Shown here: positions 63,961 to 64,000 of the stretch, in pieces
How the letters are laid out: each line of letters starts with the position of its first letter
Numbering within the stretch: the stretch's first letter is position 1
Source of the DNA: a virus
Virus record (IMG/VR): IMGVR_UViG_3300046501_000082
Coordinates: 1 to 64,000 of that record
Strand: one strand, 5' to 3'
DNA length: 64,000 nt
Notes under the pieces: model-generated
Database searches by the model: none
What the model saw: only the letters and a program-made list of their open reading frames with translations
Told to the model about the DNA's origin: nothing
Program-made: the position numbers and the translations under genes

Positions 63961-64000
63961 CAGACTTAAGTGAAAGAGGTTTTAGGTTCATGATCAGTCC
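63957..64000 (+). CDS. Start of a further early gene, cut by the window edge
   Basis: ATG 63957 overlaps the previous stop and opens MTDLSERGFRFMIS without a stop before the end of the window. Product unknown. Confidence 0.45.
   Translation, partial: MTDLSERGFRFMIS

Noticed and set aside
1-64000. CRISPR array, insertion sequence, integrase or attachment site
   Set aside because: No regularly spaced repeats, transposase or recombinase ORFs, or att-like direct repeats were seen on reading through.

Overview
The window looks like a 64 kb piece of a lytic, contractile-tailed phage (myovirus morphology) genome of roughly 40% GC. The host is probably a Gram-negative, most likely gammaproteobacterial, bacterium. 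The Gram-negative inference rests on a signal-anchor-release endolysin, an overlapping inner/outer spanin pair with a lipobox, and a phage-encoded YadA-like outer-membrane adhesin. No integrase, repressor, tRNA, CRISPR array or insertion sequence was seen. The species and exact phage genus cannot be fixed from the sequence alone.

Layout: (1) 1-28.6 kb, plus strand, late genes. The order is the 3' end of a probable terminase gene, portal, S49 protease with nested scaffold, decoration protein, major capsid protein, head fibre, head-tail connectors, tail terminator, sheath, three tube-like paralogues, a -1 frameshifted tail-assembly chaperone, tape measure, baseplate hub/plug/spike, gp25-like and J-like baseplate proteins, DUF2612-type protein, two fibre modules, a beta-helix tailspike, and a lysis cassette. 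(2) 28.7-52.5 kb, minus strand, middle genes. Here lie a YadA-like secreted protein, NrdB/NrdA, ThyX, a MazG-like protein, a 5'-nucleotidase, a gp1.7/DUF3310-like protein, exonucleases, SSB, a T7-type DNA polymerase and a gp4-like primase-helicase, with many small genes and a zincin-like protein at the promoter-proximal end. (3) 52.6-64 kb, plus strand, early genes. This is a dense run of small overlapping ORFs, many starting at ATGA junctions, broken by sigma70-like promoters and terminators. It contains a compact 427-residue protein with polymerase-palm motifs intermediate between PolA DNA polymerases and T7-type RNA polymerase. The two early/middle arms diverge from a palindrome-rich control region near 52.5-52.7 kb.

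The most striking features are mobile introns and homing genes. The DNA polymerase gene is split exactly at the H|DE codons of catalytic motif C by a 237-nt group I intron related to the T4 td type. A second group I intron 3' end is probably cut by the left window edge, inside a terminase-like gene. At least seven homing-endonuclease-like genes (GIY-YIG, LAGLIDADG, HNH) sit between essential genes. Several carry the ribosome-binding site of the next gene inside their own 3' end, and one has left a duplicated start of the gene it invaded.

Functionally the middle arm makes and polymerises dNTPs (RNR, ThyX, MazG, nucleotidase, polymerase, helicase, SSB, exonucleases). The early arm holds mostly unrecognised, presumably host-takeover proteins. 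The late arm builds the particle and lyses the cell.
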